The translations under genes and the position numbers were made by a program. DNA of 64,000 nucleotides, from NCBI RefSeq assembly GCF_004916975.1, contig NZ_STGQ01000003.1, positions 1 through 64,000 on the forward strand, written 5' to 3'. Below the pieces are notes generated by a model. The model was not told the DNA's origin. It worked only from the letters and a program-made list of their open reading frames with translations, and ran no database searches. Source of the DNA: Paenibacillus dokdonensis. Its GTDB lineage: Bacteria > Bacillota > Bacilli > Paenibacillales > Paenibacillaceae. Each line of letters opens with the position of its first letter. Within the stretch, counting starts at the first letter, position 1. This document shows, piece by piece, positions 17,859 through 26,831 of this stretch.

Positions 17859-18527
17859 TCATATGGCAGCATCCCGTATCTGATGATAACGTCTGCTGAG
17901 CCAGCCCTCTAGGAGTCCGAGCAAACCGTCAGCTACGAGAGCAAGCAGGATGGCGCCAATGCCGCCGATAAATATCATCTCCGGCTTATTAACACCAAGC
18001 CCCGATACGATGAGCTGGCCCAGACCTCCAGCACCAATCAGGGAGGCGAGTGTTGCCCAGCTGATGATATAAACGGTGGTAATTCGGATTCCCGACATAA
18101 TGTAGGGCAGCGATAAAGGAAGCTGAATTCGTAAAATCGTCTGTGCCGTACTGTACCCCATGCCTCTGGCGGAATTCAGCACACCTTCATCGACGGAATG
18201 AAAACCATCATAGGTGTTCCGCAGGATTGGCATCAGGGAATATAGCAGCAGCGCCAAAATGGCAGGCTTCATGCCGATACCGAGCAGCGGAATCAGAATG
18301 GCCAGAAGCGCCAGGCTTGGAATCGTTTGAAACAAATTGGCTATAAAAAATACAACACTGTTTATCCAGCCCACCCGGCTGTATACCAGCAAAATACCGA
18401 CCGGCACGGCAATAATCGTACCCAGGATCACTGCAGAGAACGACAAGACGAGATGTTCCTGCAGAGCCTTCAGAATATCCGGATAACGTTCCGTGATAAA
18501 GCTCCAGAATGCATTCATATCACTCAT
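17859..18527 (-). CDS. opuCB: Osmoprotectant ABC transporter permease (OpuCB-like)
   Basis: A 222-residue permease with an EAA loop (YDGFHSVDEGVLNSARGMG) and the family segment SWATLASLIGAGGLGQLIVSG. It overlaps the end of the ATPase gene by eight bases, so the two are probably translationally coupled. It should pair with the other permease gene as the transmembrane heterodimer. Confidence 0.85.
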   Translation of the reverse strand: MSDMNAFWSFITERYPDILKALQEHLVLSFSAVILGTIIAVPVGILLVYSRVGWINSVVFFIANLFQTIPSLALLAILIPLLGIGMKPAILALLLYSLMPILRNTYDGFHSVDEGVLNSARGMGYSTAQTILRIQLPLSLPYIMSGIRITTVYIISWATLASLIGAGGLGQLIVSGLGVNKPEMIFIGGIGAILLALVADGLLGLLEGWLSRRYHQIRDAAI

Positions 18528-19683
18528 CCTCTCCGTTCAGCAGCGGAGGGACCATGGTAGGATATACTTCGGCCAAATGTTTAACTACACTGCCTCTTGT
18601 AATTAACCCGAGGAATCGGTTATTACTGTCTATTACAGGGAGATTACTCAGCTGGTGGCTATCCATAATTTCGATCGCCTGCGGAAGCGTGCTTCCGGAA
18701 GCAACGGAATAACGAACCGGATGCATAACATCCGCCACGGTTTTGCCTTCCTCACCGTATTGGTCAAGTACTCGATAGATAGAAACCGCTCCCTGCAACT
18801 GTTTATTGCGGTCCACAATCAGCAGTGAATCAACCCGCTTCATCTCCATCATTTTGATGGCTTCCGCAAGTCCCCTGCCCGGGAAAGCAGTTACCGGGTT
18901 GGTAATCATCACTTCATCCACAAGCGGGATTTCATAGATGCTTTCATTCTCGTTCTCCAGACGCTTGGAACCGATAAAGTTACGGACAAAATCATTGGCC
19001 GGATGACGCAAAATGGTGTCCGGTTTACCGGTTTGTACCACTTCGCCATCTTTCATCAAAATGATAGTATCCGCAATCTTGATGGCTTCATCCATATCAT
19101 GCGTAACAAAGATAATTGTTTTATGAAGGTCCTGCTGAAGCCGGATCAGCTCATCCTGCAGCTGCTCGCGGCTGATGGGATCCAATGCGGAGAACGGCTC
19201 GTCCATCAGTATGATGTCAGGATCAGCCGCCAGTGCGCGTGCAACGCCCACACGCTGCTGCTGTCCACCGCTAAGCTCCGATGGATAACGGTTGCTGTAT
19301 ATGGTATGATCCAGACCAACCATATCCAGCAATTCATTGACTTTTTGATCGATTTTGTCTTTATCCCACTTTTTCAGACGCGGAACAACGCCCACGTTTT
19401 TGGAGATATTCATATGCGGAAACAAGCCGACACTTTGAATGACATAGCCGATATTGCGCCGCAGTTCAACCGGATTCAATCCAGAGATATCCTTACCATC
19501 GATCAGCACTTTGCCTGATGAGGATGAATTGAGCGCGTTAATCAGCTTCATCGTTGTCGATTTGCCGCAGCCGCTTGGCCCAATAAGGACAGTAATTTCC
19601 CCCTCTTTGAATTCGAGATTAATGTCTTTCAATGCATGAAAGCCATTATCATAAACCTTGTTCACATGCTCCAGTACTATCAT
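18520..19683 (-). CDS. opuCA: Osmoprotectant ABC transporter ATPase with CBS domains (OpuCA-like)
   Basis: A 387-residue ATPase: Walker A GPSGCGKST (35-43), signature LSGGQQQRVG (about 136-145), Walker B IILMDEPFSALD, H-loop THD. Two C-terminal CBS modules (about 255-375) end in PVIDSNNRFLGLITRGSVV. In OpuCA-type ATPases the CBS pair acts as an ionic-strength or c-di-AMP sensor. First gene of ATPase-permease-binding protein-permease, the OpuC/OpuB order. The ribosome site AAAGGGG stands seven bases before ATG. Confidence 0.9.
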   Translation of the reverse strand: MIVLEHVNKVYDNGFHALKDINLEFKEGEITVLIGPSGCGKSTTMKLINALNSSSSGKVLIDGKDISGLNPVELRRNIGYVIQSVGLFPHMNISKNVGVVPRLKKWDKDKIDQKVNELLDMVGLDHTIYSNRYPSELSGGQQQRVGVARALAADPDIILMDEPFSALDPISREQLQDELIRLQQDLHKTIIFVTHDMDEAIKIADTIILMKDGEVVQTGKPDTILRHPANDFVRNFIGSKRLENENESIYEIPLVDEVMITNPVTAFPGRGLAEAIKMMEMKRVDSLLIVDRNKQLQGAVSIYRVLDQYGEEGKTVADVMHPVRYSVASGSTLPQAIEIMDSHQLSNLPVIDSNNRFLGLITRGSVVKHLAEVYPTMVPPLLNGEDE

Positions 19684-20298
19684 TCAATCGCCCCTTTGCA
19701 AGCAGTATCCATATTATGCGGAGCATTTGGCAAATCATCCATCGGGGAACCAAAAAACTGCTGAAAGAAATTTGTGATGCCAGGGTCAAGGGAAGGCGAC
19801 AGCCTTGTTATGTAGGAACGGAAATAAAGCTAAGTAAGATGGCTCTCAAAGATTAATGGAATGGGATTAAGCGCATTGATAAGGGTTGGAAAAACGATCA
19901 AAGAGGAAGGCCTGAGGGTATTAACAAATTCAAGTCAAAAATCTTCGTTACGGCATTAACTTACATACCTTAAATTCCACCTTAATATGCATTGTAGCTT
20001 TCCAAACTGTGCAATCACCCTATAATATCCATGCCATCCATCCGAAACATTCCAAGCCTGTAAGCCCATGTTCATATACAAGTAAGTATGCGCTCTCATG
20101 CGCAAACACCCCGTTCTTGTATATCTAGGAGAAATCATGCTGCAGCCCTTTTGGAAGCCTTCAGCTGCTTCTCCTAGCCCAAATGGATAATATGCAAAAT
20201 GCGTATGCAGGCAACAAACCCTTTTAGCCTAGGACTGTATACCTGCAATAATATGTTTTATACATTTACCCATTTTGCCTAGGGATGAAACACAAATA
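19684..20298. other. Intergenic region between yebE and opuCA
   Basis: 615 bp with no convincing gene. It should hold the opuCA promoter; a CATAAT hexamer lies 30-35 bp before the start but has no good -35. I looked for a ydaO/c-di-AMP riboswitch, which would suit an osmolyte transporter, and saw no recognisable core. A hairpin at 20125-20177 is listed separately. Two GCCTAGG heptamers lie at about 20227 and 20277. Confidence 0.5.
20125..20177. other. Hairpin of unknown role
   Basis: CTAGGAGAA (20125-20133) and TTCTCCTAG (20169-20177) form a perfect 9-bp outer stem. An inner GCAGC/GCTGC pair sits off-centre. There is no T-tract on either strand, so it is not a standard terminator. It lies over 400 bp upstream of opuCA and about 120 bp after yebE. 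Confidence 0.45.
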
Positions 20299-20814
20299 TT
20301 ATTTTTTAGTTCCGCGGGTCCAAAATCCTCCATGAAGCTGGACCGGCTCTGTGACAACGATAAAGGCCTTTGGATCCAGCTCGAGAATCATGTTGTACAG
20401 CTTTTTCTGATTTTTACGCTTCGCCAAAACCTCGAACACCAGTCGATGACCATCTCGGCCACTCCCAATCCATGAGGTAACCCCATATCCATTATCGCGC
20501 AAAACATTGGCCATACCACTCTCCGGATCATTTAGAATAACCTTCATAGTGATGTATCCAAGCGCGATCCGCCCCTCAATCCAAGAACCAACCAAAACCC
20601 CTAACCCATAGCCGACGGCATAAACCACAAGGCTGATCGGCTGATTCACATATTTAAGGACGATACTGAGACCGAGTACATATATGGTTATTTCAAACAT
20701 GCTGAGAACCGCAGCCAGATACTTCTGACCTTTCAACGTCAAGATCATACGCAGTGTAAAAAAAGAGACATATACAATTTGAATAATAAAAATGGATGCA
20801 AGTATTCCAAGCAT
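20299..20814 (-). CDS. UPF0316 (YebE-type) membrane protein
   Basis: A 171-residue protein with three N-terminal hydrophobic segments (about 2-22, 32-52 and 58-80) and a soluble C-terminal DUF2179 domain (about 88-165) with VLRDNGYGVTSWIGSGRDG. It matches the YebE/UPF0316 family of Bacilli. Function unknown; the DUF2179 fold in related proteins resembles small-molecule sensors. A TATAAT at 20916-20921 (minus strand) is a promoter candidate, though its -35 is weak. Confidence 0.8.
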   Translation of the reverse strand: MLGILASIFIIQIVYVSFFTLRMILTLKGQKYLAAVLSMFEITIYVLGLSIVLKYVNQPISLVVYAVGYGLGVLVGSWIEGRIALGYITMKVILNDPESGMANVLRDNGYGVTSWIGSGRDGHRLVFEVLAKRKNQKKLYNMILELDPKAFIVVTEPVQLHGGFWTRGTKK

Positions 20815-20959
20815 TCCGGATCACTCCTTTGTCAGTCTGAGATGAGTAACGGCGTTTACGGCTGTGCCGGACAAAAATTTTCTGTATGATGTAACTTAAC
20901 CTGATTTGAAGCCCTATTATACAGGTCCACTGAAAACTTATAATTCTACAATCTAAAAA

Positions 20960-20983
20960 AGCCGCTGCTAGATCGCAGCGGCT
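20960..20983 (-). terminator. Terminator of the mre-min operon
   Basis: A stem of AGCCGCTGC paired with GCAGCGGCT is followed on the minus strand by TTTTTT. It lies 14 bp after the minD stop. Confidence 0.9.
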
Positions 20984-20996
20984 TCGGGCATTTAGG

Positions 20997-21791
20997 TCAA
21001 CCCATGCCAAATAGCTTTTTGAATTTCGAGAACATGCCCTTCTTCTGATCCAAATGCATCAGAGGCACCGTATCTCCCAGGATACGACGGGCAATATTGC
21101 GGTATGCGATGGCTGCCCGCGAGTCGGGATTCATCACCGTTGGCTCTCCGCTGTTTGCGGCTTTAATAACATACTCGTCGTCAGGTACGATACCGATCAG
21201 ATCAATATTCAGAACCTGGAGCACATCTTCAATATCCAGCATATCCCCCGTTTTCACCATATTCGGACGGATACGATTAACGACCAGCTTCGGAGATTCC
21301 ACGGAGGAGCTTTCCAGTAGACCGATAATCCGGTCGGCATCACGAACAGCCGCATTTTCAGGCGTTGTCACGACAATAGCCTTGTCCGCGCCGGCGATGG
21401 CATTCTTGAATCCTTGCTCGATCCCGGCCGGGCAGTCGATAATTACATACTCATACTCTTTTTTCAGTTCAAGTATAATGTCTCTGACCTGCTCTGGCGA
21501 CACGGCGTTTTTATCCTTCGTCTGGGCGGCCGGCAGCATATACAGCTCATCGAAACGTTTGTCTTTTACAAGCGCCTGATTCAAACGGCAGCGTCCTTCC
21601 GCAACATCACATAAATCGTAGATGATCCGATTTTCCAGACCCATGACCACATCCAAATTGCGCAGGCCAATGTCCGTATCCACCAGACAGACCTTCTTGC
21701 CAAGCAGCGCAAGCGCAGTCCCGATATTCGCCGATGTGGTGGTTTTCCCAACTCCGCCTTTACCGGAAGTAACGACAATAGCCTCTCCCAT
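20997..21791 (-). CDS. minD: Septum site-determining ATPase MinD
   Basis: A ParA/MinD-type ATPase of 264 residues that recruits MinC to the membrane and keeps division away from the poles. The deviant Walker A SGKGGVGKTTTSANIG is at about 9-24 and VDTDIGLRNLD follows. The C-terminus KKGMFSKFKKLFGMG is the amphipathic membrane-targeting helix. It is three bases from minC. Confidence 0.97.
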   Translation of the reverse strand: MGEAIVVTSGKGGVGKTTTSANIGTALALLGKKVCLVDTDIGLRNLDVVMGLENRIIYDLCDVAEGRCRLNQALVKDKRFDELYMLPAAQTKDKNAVSPEQVRDIILELKKEYEYVIIDCPAGIEQGFKNAIAGADKAIVVTTPENAAVRDADRIIGLLESSSVESPKLVVNRIRPNMVKTGDMLDIEDVLQVLNIDLIGIVPDDEYVIKAANSGEPTVMNPDSRAAIAYRNIARRILGDTVPLMHLDQKKGMFSKFKKLFGMG

Positions 21792-21794
21792 GTG

Positions 21795-22451
21795 CTACAC
21801 CCCTTTAAACACGTTAAAATCACGCCGTATCCTTACAATGTTGCTGATCTTGTCGATTTGCATGGCTCCATTCTGCAAAAATGCAAATTCCATACTGGTT
21901 TCACGCGTTTCCCATTCATCGGGCGGACGGCTTATTTGTTCTGCAATCCGAAGCTGTGTCGGGGCAAAATGGGATGCAGCGATAATGGCTTCTTCATTGC
22001 CTTCAAACCCTGCATGCACCATCCCCCGCAGAGCACCCAGTATATAAATGTCACCCGTGCATAGAATGCTGCCTCCCGGGTTCACGTCTCCCAAAAAAAG
22101 CAAATCTCCATTATGGCGCAGCACTTGTCCGGAGCGCACCATACCACTCATAATCGCATAGACGGGAGCCTGCTCCGGCTCCGATTCAGGAAATTCGACA
22201 GAGCGGATGAGCAAATTCCCCTTTTGTTTTAAAATATCGAGCATGTTTTGCTTCTGATCTTCCGTAATGCGCCTTGAACCCATCTTTACATCCACATGAA
22301 TAATGGGGCCGGTCAAAATATTTTGATGGCTGTGCTCCAATTTGTACCGAAGCTCACTCAACAGTTCATCATATTCACATTCATCGTCAAGCAGGAATAC
22401 CAGGCCATCTTTGATGCCCTTGATCGTGACATGATTCGATTTCACTGCCAT
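21795..22451 (-). CDS. minC: Septum site-determining protein MinC
   Basis: A 218-residue FtsZ inhibitor. The N-terminal domain begins VTIKGIKDGLVFLLDD. The C-terminal beta-helix (about 108-215) shows GMVRSGQVLRHNGDLLFLGD and DIYILGALRGMVHAG, the face that binds MinD and FtsZ. The start at 22451 is preceded by GGGGGGAC; the open frame reaches 22592 but those 47 residues are Arg-rich and unlike MinC. Confidence 0.95.
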   Translation of the reverse strand: MAVKSNHVTIKGIKDGLVFLLDDECEYDELLSELRYKLEHSHQNILTGPIIHVDVKMGSRRITEDQKQNMLDILKQKGNLLIRSVEFPESEPEQAPVYAIMSGMVRSGQVLRHNGDLLFLGDVNPGGSILCTGDIYILGALRGMVHAGFEGNEEAIIAASHFAPTQLRIAEQISRPPDEWETRETSMEFAFLQNGAMQIDKISNIVRIRRDFNVFKGV

Positions 22452-22527
22452 GCCTGTCCCCCCTATCTCATTACATTTCGTCTTCGGATGGCGAAGTTCC
22501 TGCTGGAAAAGAAAAATGGCGGTGAGA

Positions 22528-23058
22528 TTACGCCGCCTTCTCTTTTTTCTCCCGTCTTGCAATCTTTTCAAGCTGCTTACGGAGAGGAACATAGATTATA
22601 AGCCCGAACACAAAATGGACAACGAGATCGGGTAAGATATGATGCAGGAGATTCCAGTCATAGGAGACCTGCGTTAACGAAAACACCCGGTAAATGGCAA
22701 ACAGCATGCTATCAAATAGCAGGCTTCCCAGAATGACCACCGTCATCATCAGCGGCATGGGAGCCCGGGGAGCACGAAAGATAAAGCCCATGATATAAGT
22801 GGAAAATCCCATCACCAGGGAATAAGTGCCGATCATTTCCCCATAAAAAACAACATCATGGAGCATACCGAATATAATGCCGAGAACGAGTGCTGTATGT
22901 CGATGATGATATACGGATACAAATAACAAAACGATAAAAACCAGATTCGGCATGATGACATTTTGCCAGGAGACGGGCAGCAGCCATGGAATGATTGTCC
23001 CTTCAATAATAAACAGAAGGAACAGCAGCAGGACTAGAACTTGCTTGCGCACCATCAT
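22528..23058 (-). CDS. mreD: Rod shape-determining protein MreD
   Basis: A 176-residue integral membrane protein with five or six hydrophobic helices, the usual size for MreD. It is part of the elongasome with MreB, MreC, RodA and PBPs. The ATG overlaps the mreC stop by one base (TAATG). The C-terminus is basic (KQLEKIARREKKEKAA). Confidence 0.92.
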   Translation of the reverse strand: MMVRKQVLVLLLFLLFIIEGTIIPWLLPVSWQNVIMPNLVFIVLLFVSVYHHRHTALVLGIIFGMLHDVVFYGEMIGTYSLVMGFSTYIMGFIFRAPRAPMPLMMTVVILGSLLFDSMLFAIYRVFSLTQVSYDWNLLHHILPDLVVHFVFGLIIYVPLRKQLEKIARREKKEKAA

Positions 23059-23930
23059 TACTGCTGAACCTCCGGAGTAAAGACGACGAACAGCTGCTTC
23101 CAGTCCTGGAATTCCGCCTCAGGCTCAATCGTTGCTGTCTTCGTTTTACCGAATTTGCTCTCCTGAACACTTTTCACCTTGCCGATAATCAAACCGCGTG
23201 GATACTTATCCGTATCCCCTAATGACACGATCATGTCGTCCTTTTTAATCGGGTCTGTTTGCTTGATTTGGGTCATTAAGAGCATCTGGGTTGCATCGTC
23301 ATAGCTCTCTATAATACCAAAGGTCTGATGATTATTCATCGATGTCGCTGCAATTCCGTTGGAGTTCGGGTCCTTCGCATCCATCGTCGTAATCAGCTTT
23401 ACTGTAGATGTAAAATTGCTGACATGACTGATTACACCCACAAGTCCTTTAATAGAAATCACCGACTGGCCGACCTTAACACCATCACGTTCACCAAGGT
23501 CGATCACCAGAGAACGGTTCACGGTGTCCGAATTCACACTGATGACCTGCGCAATATGATAGCTGTAATCGAACTTCTCCATTTGGGCTTTCGTGAAGTG
23601 AAGTGACTCCTTGAGCGACTTATTTTCTTCTTCCATGAAATTATAATTGGCCTTTTCACGTGTATACTGAGCCAACGCAACTTTCAGCTTCTCATTTTCC
23701 TTGTATGTCTCGCGCATATTGCCGATATCTTTAAACAAGCCCGCTACATAGCCAGCGGGCTTATAAAATATATTCTGGGCAAAGCCGACAGTGTCTCTGA
23801 GAAACTTCTCGGGCCAGGATAGTGTTGCCCTGGGACCGAGCGTGAAACCCATCAGCGCGATAAACATGACAAGGGCTATTAAAATCACAAATAAGCGTTT
23901 GTTGCCAAGCAGCTTAAACAGTTTCAACAC
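23058..23930 (-). CDS. mreC: Rod shape-determining protein MreC
   Basis: A 290-residue bitopic protein: N-terminal membrane anchor at about 11-31, a coiled coil at about 68-110 (YKENEKLKVALAQYTREKAN), then the double beta-barrel domain with ISVNSDTVNRSLVIDLGERD and GLVGVISHVSNFTSTVKLIT. It scaffolds the cell-wall elongation complex outside the membrane. The start codon is GTG, with a TTG directly after it, so either may be used. Confidence 0.95.
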   Translation of the reverse strand: MLKLFKLLGNKRLFVILIALVMFIALMGFTLGPRATLSWPEKFLRDTVGFAQNIFYKPAGYVAGLFKDIGNMRETYKENEKLKVALAQYTREKANYNFMEEENKSLKESLHFTKAQMEKFDYSYHIAQVISVNSDTVNRSLVIDLGERDGVKVGQSVISIKGLVGVISHVSNFTSTVKLITTMDAKDPNSNGIAATSMNNHQTFGIIESYDDATQMLLMTQIKQTDPIKKDDMIVSLGDTDKYPRGLIIGKVKSVQESKFGKTKTATIEPEAEFQDWKQLFVVFTPEVQQ

Positions 23931-23988
23931 CCTCTAACTCTACTGATTTCTCTCCCATTATCAGGGGTTGACCCACAATATATCAGCC

Positions 23989-25023
23989 TTAGCGTTTGGA
24001 GCGTACGGCCGAGCTGCTGCGGGATTTAAACAGATGAATGTTCTCAAGCGCCTTACCTGTACCGATTGCAACACAGTCAAGTGGATTCTCAGCCACAATG
24101 ACAGGCATGCCTGTTTCTTCGGCAAGCAGCTTGTCCAGATTGCGCAGCAGAGCTCCGCCGCCTGTAAGTACGATACCACGGTCCATAATATCTGCCGCCA
24201 GTTCCGGTGGACATTTCTCCAACGTAACCTTTACAGCTTCCACAATGGCATTAACGGTGTCAGAAAGTGCTTCACTGATTTCATCAGATGTGATCGTAAT
24301 GGTCTTTGGCAATCCTGTCACCAGGTCACGACCGCGAATTTCACTGGTCTCCACCTGTTCCAAAGGAAGTGCGGAGCCAATCTCCATTTTAAGCGATTCC
24401 GAGGTTCTTTCACCAATCATCAGGTTATACTGGCGTTTGATGTATTGAATGATCGATTCATCCATTTCATCACCGGCTACCCGAACGGAGCGGCTGGTTA
24501 CAATTCCTCCAAGAGAAATAACGGCAACTTCTGTTGTACCGCCACCGATATCTACCACCATACTGCCTGTAGGTTCCCATACCGGCAAATCAGCACCAAT
24601 GGCTGCTGCGAATGGTTCTTCGATAGTATAGGCTTCACGTGCACCAGCCTGTTTGGTTGCATCTTCAACTGCGCGCTGTTCAACGGCCGTAATACCGGAA
24701 GGTACACATACCATTACATTCGGATGGCGTTGAAACATCGAACGCTGCTTCTGTGCCTGACGGATAAAATATTTAATCATTGTTGCCGTCGTGTCGAAGT
24801 CAGCAATAACGCCGTCCTTCATCGGACGGATGGCACGGATGTTGCCCGGCGTACGTCCGATCATTTTCTTGGCGGACTCACCTACAGCCTCAATGGTTTT
24901 CGTATCCGTACGGATCGCAACAACAGAAGGTTCTCTAACAACAATTCCTTTTCCACGGACATAGACAAGCGTGTTTGCTGTCCCCAAATCAATTCCCAAG
25001 TCTTTCGTGAAACTTCCTAACAT
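23989..25023 (-). CDS. mreB: Cell shape protein MreB
   Basis: A bacterial actin of 344 residues. The phosphate-1 loop [11 protein letters not shown] lies near residue 10, phosphate-2 [18 protein letters not shown] at about 160, and the adenosine motif [18 protein letters not shown] at about 285. It forms membrane filaments that steer peptidoglycan synthesis. First gene of mreBCD-minCD, 39 bp after radC, as in B. subtilis. Confidence 0.98.
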   Translation of the reverse strand: MLGSFTKDLGIDLGTANTLVYVRGKGIVVREPSVVAIRTDTKTIEAVGESAKKMIGRTPGNIRAIRPMKDGVIADFDTTATMIKYFIRQAQKQRSMFQRHPNVMVCVPSGITAVEQRAVEDATKQAGAREAYTIEEPFAAAIGADLPVWEPTGSMVVDIGGGTTEVAVISLGGIVTSRSVRVAGDEMDESIIQYIKRQYNLMIGERTSESLKMEIGSALPLEQVETSEIRGRDLVTGLPKTITITSDEISEALSDTVNAIVEAVKVTLEKCPPELAADIMDRGIVLTGGGALLRNLDKLLAEETGMPVIVAENPLDCVAIGTGKALENIHLFKSRSSSAVRSKR

Positions 25024-25062
25024 GCTGTAATCTCCCTTTCTTCGTCAATCTCAACTATTATA

Positions 25063-25752
25063 TTACATCAAGCCTTGCTCCTTCAAACTGACGAATTCCC
25101 CGTCACCGATAATCAGATGATCCAGCACCTCTATGCCCACAATTTCTCCTGCTTCCTTCAAACGGGAAGTAAGGGAAATATCTTCTGGACTTGGCGTGGG
25201 ATCTCCACTCGGATGGTTATGTGCGCAGACAAGCGATGCACTGCTGCACTTGATGGCTGCACGAAACACCTCGCGCGGATGTACGATGGAGGCGTTCAGA
25301 CTGCCAATCGAAAGCGTCTCTTGAGCAATAATGTGATTTTTCGTATTTAGAAATAAACAAACAAAATGTTCTTTTTGCAGATAACGCAGCTGTTCCATAA
25401 GTACTTCGGCCGCATCTCGCGGACTGCGGATAATCACCGGCTCATCCATTCGGGTACGGACAAGCCGCTGCCCAAGCTCGATTCCAGCTTTGAGTTGAAC
25501 GGCTTTGGCACTGCCGATGCCTTTAATGGCCATTAATTCCTCAATGCTCATATCCACAAGCTGGCGCATACTGCCGACCTGCTTCAAAATGCGCTGGGCC
25601 AGATGCACGGCGGATTCCCGCTGTGTACCCGTCCGAAGTAAAATAGCCAACAATTCAGCGTGGCTCAAGGCGCCCGCCCCATACTGCAGCATGCGTTCTC
25701 TGGGTCTTTCCTGATGGGGGATGTCGCGCAGCATATACGTTTGCGGCTCCAT
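25063..25752 (-). CDS. radC: RadC/JAB-domain protein
   Basis: A 229-residue UPF0758 protein. The N-terminal helix-hairpin-helix region contains IEELMAIKGIGSAKAVQLKA at about 65-84. The C-terminal JAMM metal site is VCAHNHPSGDPTPSPED near residue 175. The name comes from an old repair phenotype since questioned; a recombination or replication role is possible. The gene lies between maf and mreB as in B. subtilis. Confidence 0.95.
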   Translation of the reverse strand: MEPQTYMLRDIPHQERPRERMLQYGAGALSHAELLAILLRTGTQRESAVHLAQRILKQVGSMRQLVDMSIEELMAIKGIGSAKAVQLKAGIELGQRLVRTRMDEPVIIRSPRDAAEVLMEQLRYLQKEHFVCLFLNTKNHIIAQETLSIGSLNASIVHPREVFRAAIKCSSASLVCAHNHPSGDPTPSPEDISLTSRLKEAGEIVGIEVLDHLIIGDGEFVSLKEQGLM

Positions 25753-25791
25753 AGTTCCCCTACTTTCCCTTCACTCAAATCTCATCCACGC

Positions 25792-26394
25792 TCAGAGGAT
25801 GTCTATCCCAAATTCCGACAACATGTCGGAAAGTAACGAAACAGGCAATCCAACGACGGTAAAATAACAGCCCTCAATCCGTTCCACCAAAGTGGCGCCA
25901 AGTCCTTGAATACCATATGCGCCAGCTTTGTCGCCGGGCTCGCCGCTTTTTACGTAAGCATCTATTTTCGAATCCGAAAGCTCCTTCATGGTTACCTTGG
26001 TTGATCGATGACGCACAAGCGTTTGACCATTGGCCGCATCAATACATGCAATTCCCGTGTATACATGATGGGTGTTACCCTGCAGAGAATTCAGCATCCG
26101 AAAGGCGTCTCTATCATCCACGGGTTTTCCAAGAACCTGATTCCCCAGAACAACGATGGTGTCACTGCCAATAATAACGGCATTTTTCTCCGGATCCGCA
26201 ATAAGAGAGTATACAGCTTGCGCTTTGCGCAGCGCCAAACCTTCAACAATCTGCTGGGGAGTCCAGTCGTCTGGAGTATGTTCATCCGCATGGCTGGGAT
26301 GGATCTCGTACGGTATATGTAGAGAAGCAACCAGCTCCTGCCTTCTGGGTGAGGTCGATGCCAGTACGATACGGCGTGAATGGTTTGATTTCAA
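25792..26394 (-). CDS. maf: Maf nucleotide pyrophosphatase
   Basis: A house-cleaning enzyme that hydrolyses dTTP, UTP or modified nucleotides. Family motifs: IVLASTSPRRQEL at the N-terminus, SDTIVVLGNQVLGKP in the middle, EPGDKAGAYGIQG and the C-terminal NV/VVGLP-type segment (YFTVVGLPVSLL). I chose TTG at 26394 (200 residues) because AGGAG stands nine bases upstream. It gives the usual short N-terminus and clears the upstream gene, which the longer reading from 26442 would overlap. The TTG call is an inference. Confidence 0.93.
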   Translation of the reverse strand: MKSNHSRRIVLASTSPRRQELVASLHIPYEIHPSHADEHTPDDWTPQQIVEGLALRKAQAVYSLIADPEKNAVIIGSDTIVVLGNQVLGKPVDDRDAFRMLNSLQGNTHHVYTGIACIDAANGQTLVRHRSTKVTMKELSDSKIDAYVKSGEPGDKAGAYGIQGLGATLVERIEGCYFTVVGLPVSLLSDMLSEFGIDIL

Positions 26395-26420
26395 TGAAAG
26401 GATCTCCTTTGACTCTGTAG

Positions 26421-26663
26421 TTACAGCCTGCGATACAGCCACACGGAGACAATGATGCCGATCAAACTTAGCAGGCTCAAATTCATTTGAATGGTGATGT
26501 CGTAGCTGATAATGTCTAAATTAGCTTGCGGTGACCACTTAATCAGTGTTGATGCAGTCAGAAAAGAAAGGGCTTGTACAGGTTCCAGGGCCTTTGCGAT
26601 CCAAGCACCAGCCAGCCAGCCAAGCAGCAAAAACAAGAGCAGTATTCCTACGTTCTTTTTCAT
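26421..26663 (-). CDS. DUF4321 small membrane protein
   Basis: An 80-residue protein with two hydrophobic segments (about 4-23 and 58-76) around a short polar region. The sequence MKKNVGILLLFLLLGWLAGA and the final IGIIVSVWLYRRL fit the DUF4321 family often found next to maf in Firmicutes. Function unknown. Start chosen at the ATG with GAGGGAAGAGAAGG upstream. Confidence 0.7.
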   Translation of the reverse strand: MKKNVGILLLFLLLGWLAGAWIAKALEPVQALSFLTASTLIKWSPQANLDIISYDITIQMNLSLLSLIGIIVSVWLYRRL

Positions 26664-26735
26664 CCTTCTCTTCCCTCGCCATATTTTGACACCCAATTTA
26701 TTATACGGTTATTTGGACATCAATACAAACACAAA

Positions 26736-26771
26736 TCCGGTATGGGGAACTATTTCCAGTTCCATACCGGA
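26736..26771 (-). terminator. Probable terminator after spoIIB
   Basis: TCCGGTATGG and CCATACCGGA pair (10 bp) with further pairing inside, followed on the minus strand by TTTGTGTTTGT. The T-tract is interrupted, so efficiency is uncertain. Confidence 0.55.
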
Positions 26772-26831
26772 CCCGCTTTGTTATATGAATTGAACTCCGG
26801 TATATGCTTACCTACAGTTCATTTTATAGGA

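Noticed and set aside
19684-20298. ydaO (c-di-AMP) riboswitch before opuCA
   Set aside because: No recognisable conserved core or terminator stem on the minus strand; some GGGAA-like bits on the plus strand are in the wrong direction.
23968-25020. A 350-codon plus-strand frame opposite mreB
   Set aside because: Antisense shadow of mreB with no promoter or ribosome site.
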